NCBI GenBank assembly: GCA_029258815.1
Contig: JAPDJZ010000148.1
Coordinates: forward strand, 1-7,115
From: an archaeon
GTDB lineage: Archaea > Thermoproteota > Nitrososphaeria_A > Caldarchaeales > Wolframiiraptoraceae
Reading direction: 5' to 3'
Length of the DNA stretch: 7,115 nucleotides
Shown: positions 6,063 through 7,115 of the stretch, in pieces
Numbering within the stretch: position 1 is the first letter of the stretch
Layout: each line of letters starts with the position of its first letter
The notes under the pieces: model-generated
Database searches by the model: none
What the model saw: only the letters and a program-made list of their open reading frames with translations
What the model was told of the DNA's origin: nothing
Position numbers and translations under genes: made by a program

Positions 6063-7115
6063 TTAGAGCTGTGCAAGGCCTATTTCTGCAAGCTTAGTTC
6101 TAAGTTCTACTAGGTCCTCCTTTCTGAGGGAAGCGGGCAGGCTTTGATTAAACATTGTGGCGTAGTTGAAGAGCGCTATACCCTTTGCCCCAGCCTCAAG
6201 AGAAGCTTTCGCGAGCTCCGCTATATAGTCTGCGCCTCTCTTGGTGGTCCACCTCTCGGCGCCCTTCACGGCACGCCTAACCACCCTGTTCGCGTAAACC
6301 GCTGGAACTATCGGCAACCCCTCTGGCGTCACGTCAACAGCCCTGGAGATCAGCCTGCGGGCGTGGCTGAGCGAAACCTCGTAGAGCGTGGGGACAAGGT
6401 AGTCCAAGTAGCGGGAGAACGCGGGCCAGTCCTGGTAGCACGCTTCTATCGCCGTCACGTAGTCTGTGAACACGTATGCTGATGAGCGCAAGCCATGCGC
6501 CCTAGCTCTATCTGAGAGAGTCTTGACGGCGTTGGTGACGTTCTCTGTCAGGATGGAGACGTAGTATCTTATGTGGATGACTTCGCGTGTCGGGAACTTG
6601 TAGCCGTACTGTTCCCTGAACTTTCTTAGGCAACGGTGACAGTAGCAGTAATACCTTCCTTCGACCGCCTCCGGATACCTGACGTAGTCCATGTGTATTC
6701 CGCGGAGCCTATAGCGCGCCAGCTCCTCGACTATTGAGACTAGATAGTCGAGGTAGACTTGAGAGGAAGGGCAGACCCAGAACGTGCTGTACTTGGGGTC
6801 TACGTCGCTCCACGTGGGCTGCTCCCAGTTGCTCTTTCCGTACCTGTTGACCAGCAGGATGTCGGGGTGCTCCTTAACTATGGGGTTGACATCGTGCATG
6901 TCTTCCTCGAATAGGCAGAGCCAGGCGTCCACTTCTATTCCCTCGTCTCCAGCCTTGTCGACTATGGCTTCGAAGAGGCCTGTGGAGCGGCTTGGCGCTA
7001 TACTGCTGGGATAGAATACCTTGCCCTTAGTGTTCTTAGTTAGCAGTAAAATATTGTCTGCACCTAGCCACTTAATGTTCTCAACGATTTCGCCTGCCAG
7101 GGACGGGGGCATATC
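6063..7115 (-). CDS. Glycosyl-hydrolase-like (GHL10/family 10-like) TIM-barrel protein, 5' end missing
   Basis: The 350 codons present are open to the right edge, and the ATG at 7110-7112 is probably internal: the first barrel strand and helix expected before EIVENIKWLGADNI are missing. The barrel carries FYPSSIAPSRSTG (33-45), GIEVDAWLCLFEE (58-70), RGIHMDYVRYPEA (137-149), YVFTDY (213-218), DYLVPTLYEV (237-246) and GIALFNYAT (311-319). These match putative glycoside hydrolases of the GHL/family 10-like group, where the Asp of the HMDYVRYP block (D142) is a candidate catalytic residue. A cluster CYCHRC (156-161) follows it and could bind zinc. No secretion signal can be judged, as the N-terminus is outside the window. 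It is the first gene of the pair with DUF6807 and presumably acts on the same carbohydrate. The substrate is unknown, and activity is not proven for much of this group. Confidence 0.82.
   Translation of the reverse strand, partial: DMPPSLAGEIVENIKWLGADNILLLTKNTKGKVFYPSSIAPSRSTGLFEAIVDKAGDEGIEVDAWLCLFEEDMHDVNPIVKEHPDILLVNRYGKSNWEQPTWSDVDPKYSTFWVCPSSQVYLDYLVSIVEELARYRLRGIHMDYVRYPEAVEGRYYCYCHRCLRKFREQYGYKFPTREVIHIRYYVSILTENVTNAVKTLSDRARAHGLRSSAYVFTDYVTAIEACYQDWPAFSRYLDYLVPTLYEVSLSHARRLISRAVDVTPEGLPIVPAVYANRVVRRAVKGAERWTTKRGADYIAELAKASLEAGAKGIALFNYATMFNQSLPASLRKEDLVELRTKLAEIGLAQL

Noticed and set aside
6144..6482. Plus-strand ORF of 112 codons opposite the glycosidase-like gene
   Set aside because: It lies fully within a well-supported gene on the other strand and has an Arg/His/Val-rich shadow composition with no family resemblance.

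Overview
The window looks like part of a hyperthermophilic archaeon of the Thermoproteota (crenarchaeal type); Thermofilum or a relative is a guess. The evidence is a VapBC toxin-antitoxin pair, GGTG-type Shine-Dalgarno sites before GTG and TTG starts, AT-rich box A-like promoters, a T-tract terminator and charge-rich proteins. No rRNA, tRNA, insertion sequence or CRISPR array was found.

Layout: bases 3-92 hold the 3' end of a rightward gene that stops at a strong T-tract. Bases 93-749 hold no intact gene that I trust. On the minus strand this stretch carries two coding-like remnants (541-765 and 105-299) separated by stops and a frame change. A competing plus-strand ORF (289-624) covers the middle.

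Everything from 750 to the right end is on the minus strand, so it is described here from right to left in the order of transcription. First come a glycosyl-hydrolase-like TIM-barrel protein (6063 to beyond the window) and a DUF6807/PmoA-family protein (4896-6014), 48 bases apart and probably one operon. Next is a VapB/VapC pair (4814 down to 4064) with an elaborate palindromic operator against the antitoxin start codon. Then come a xylose-isomerase-like TIM-barrel protein (3136-4011) with its own strong ribosome binding site, and a 716-residue membrane protein (750-2900) with a secreted Rossmann-like domain, about ten membrane helices and a charged SHOCT-like tail.

Together the glycosidase-like, DUF6807 and sugar isomerase-like proteins suggest a carbohydrate breakdown or remodelling locus, with the toxin-antitoxin module sitting between them. 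The substrate cannot be read from the sequence. The membrane protein has no clear functional link to this group. The most notable items are the VapBC operator, a coding-like 21-codon extension in frame after the UGA stop of the isomerase-like gene, the decayed minus-strand ORF, and the membrane protein's unusual architecture.
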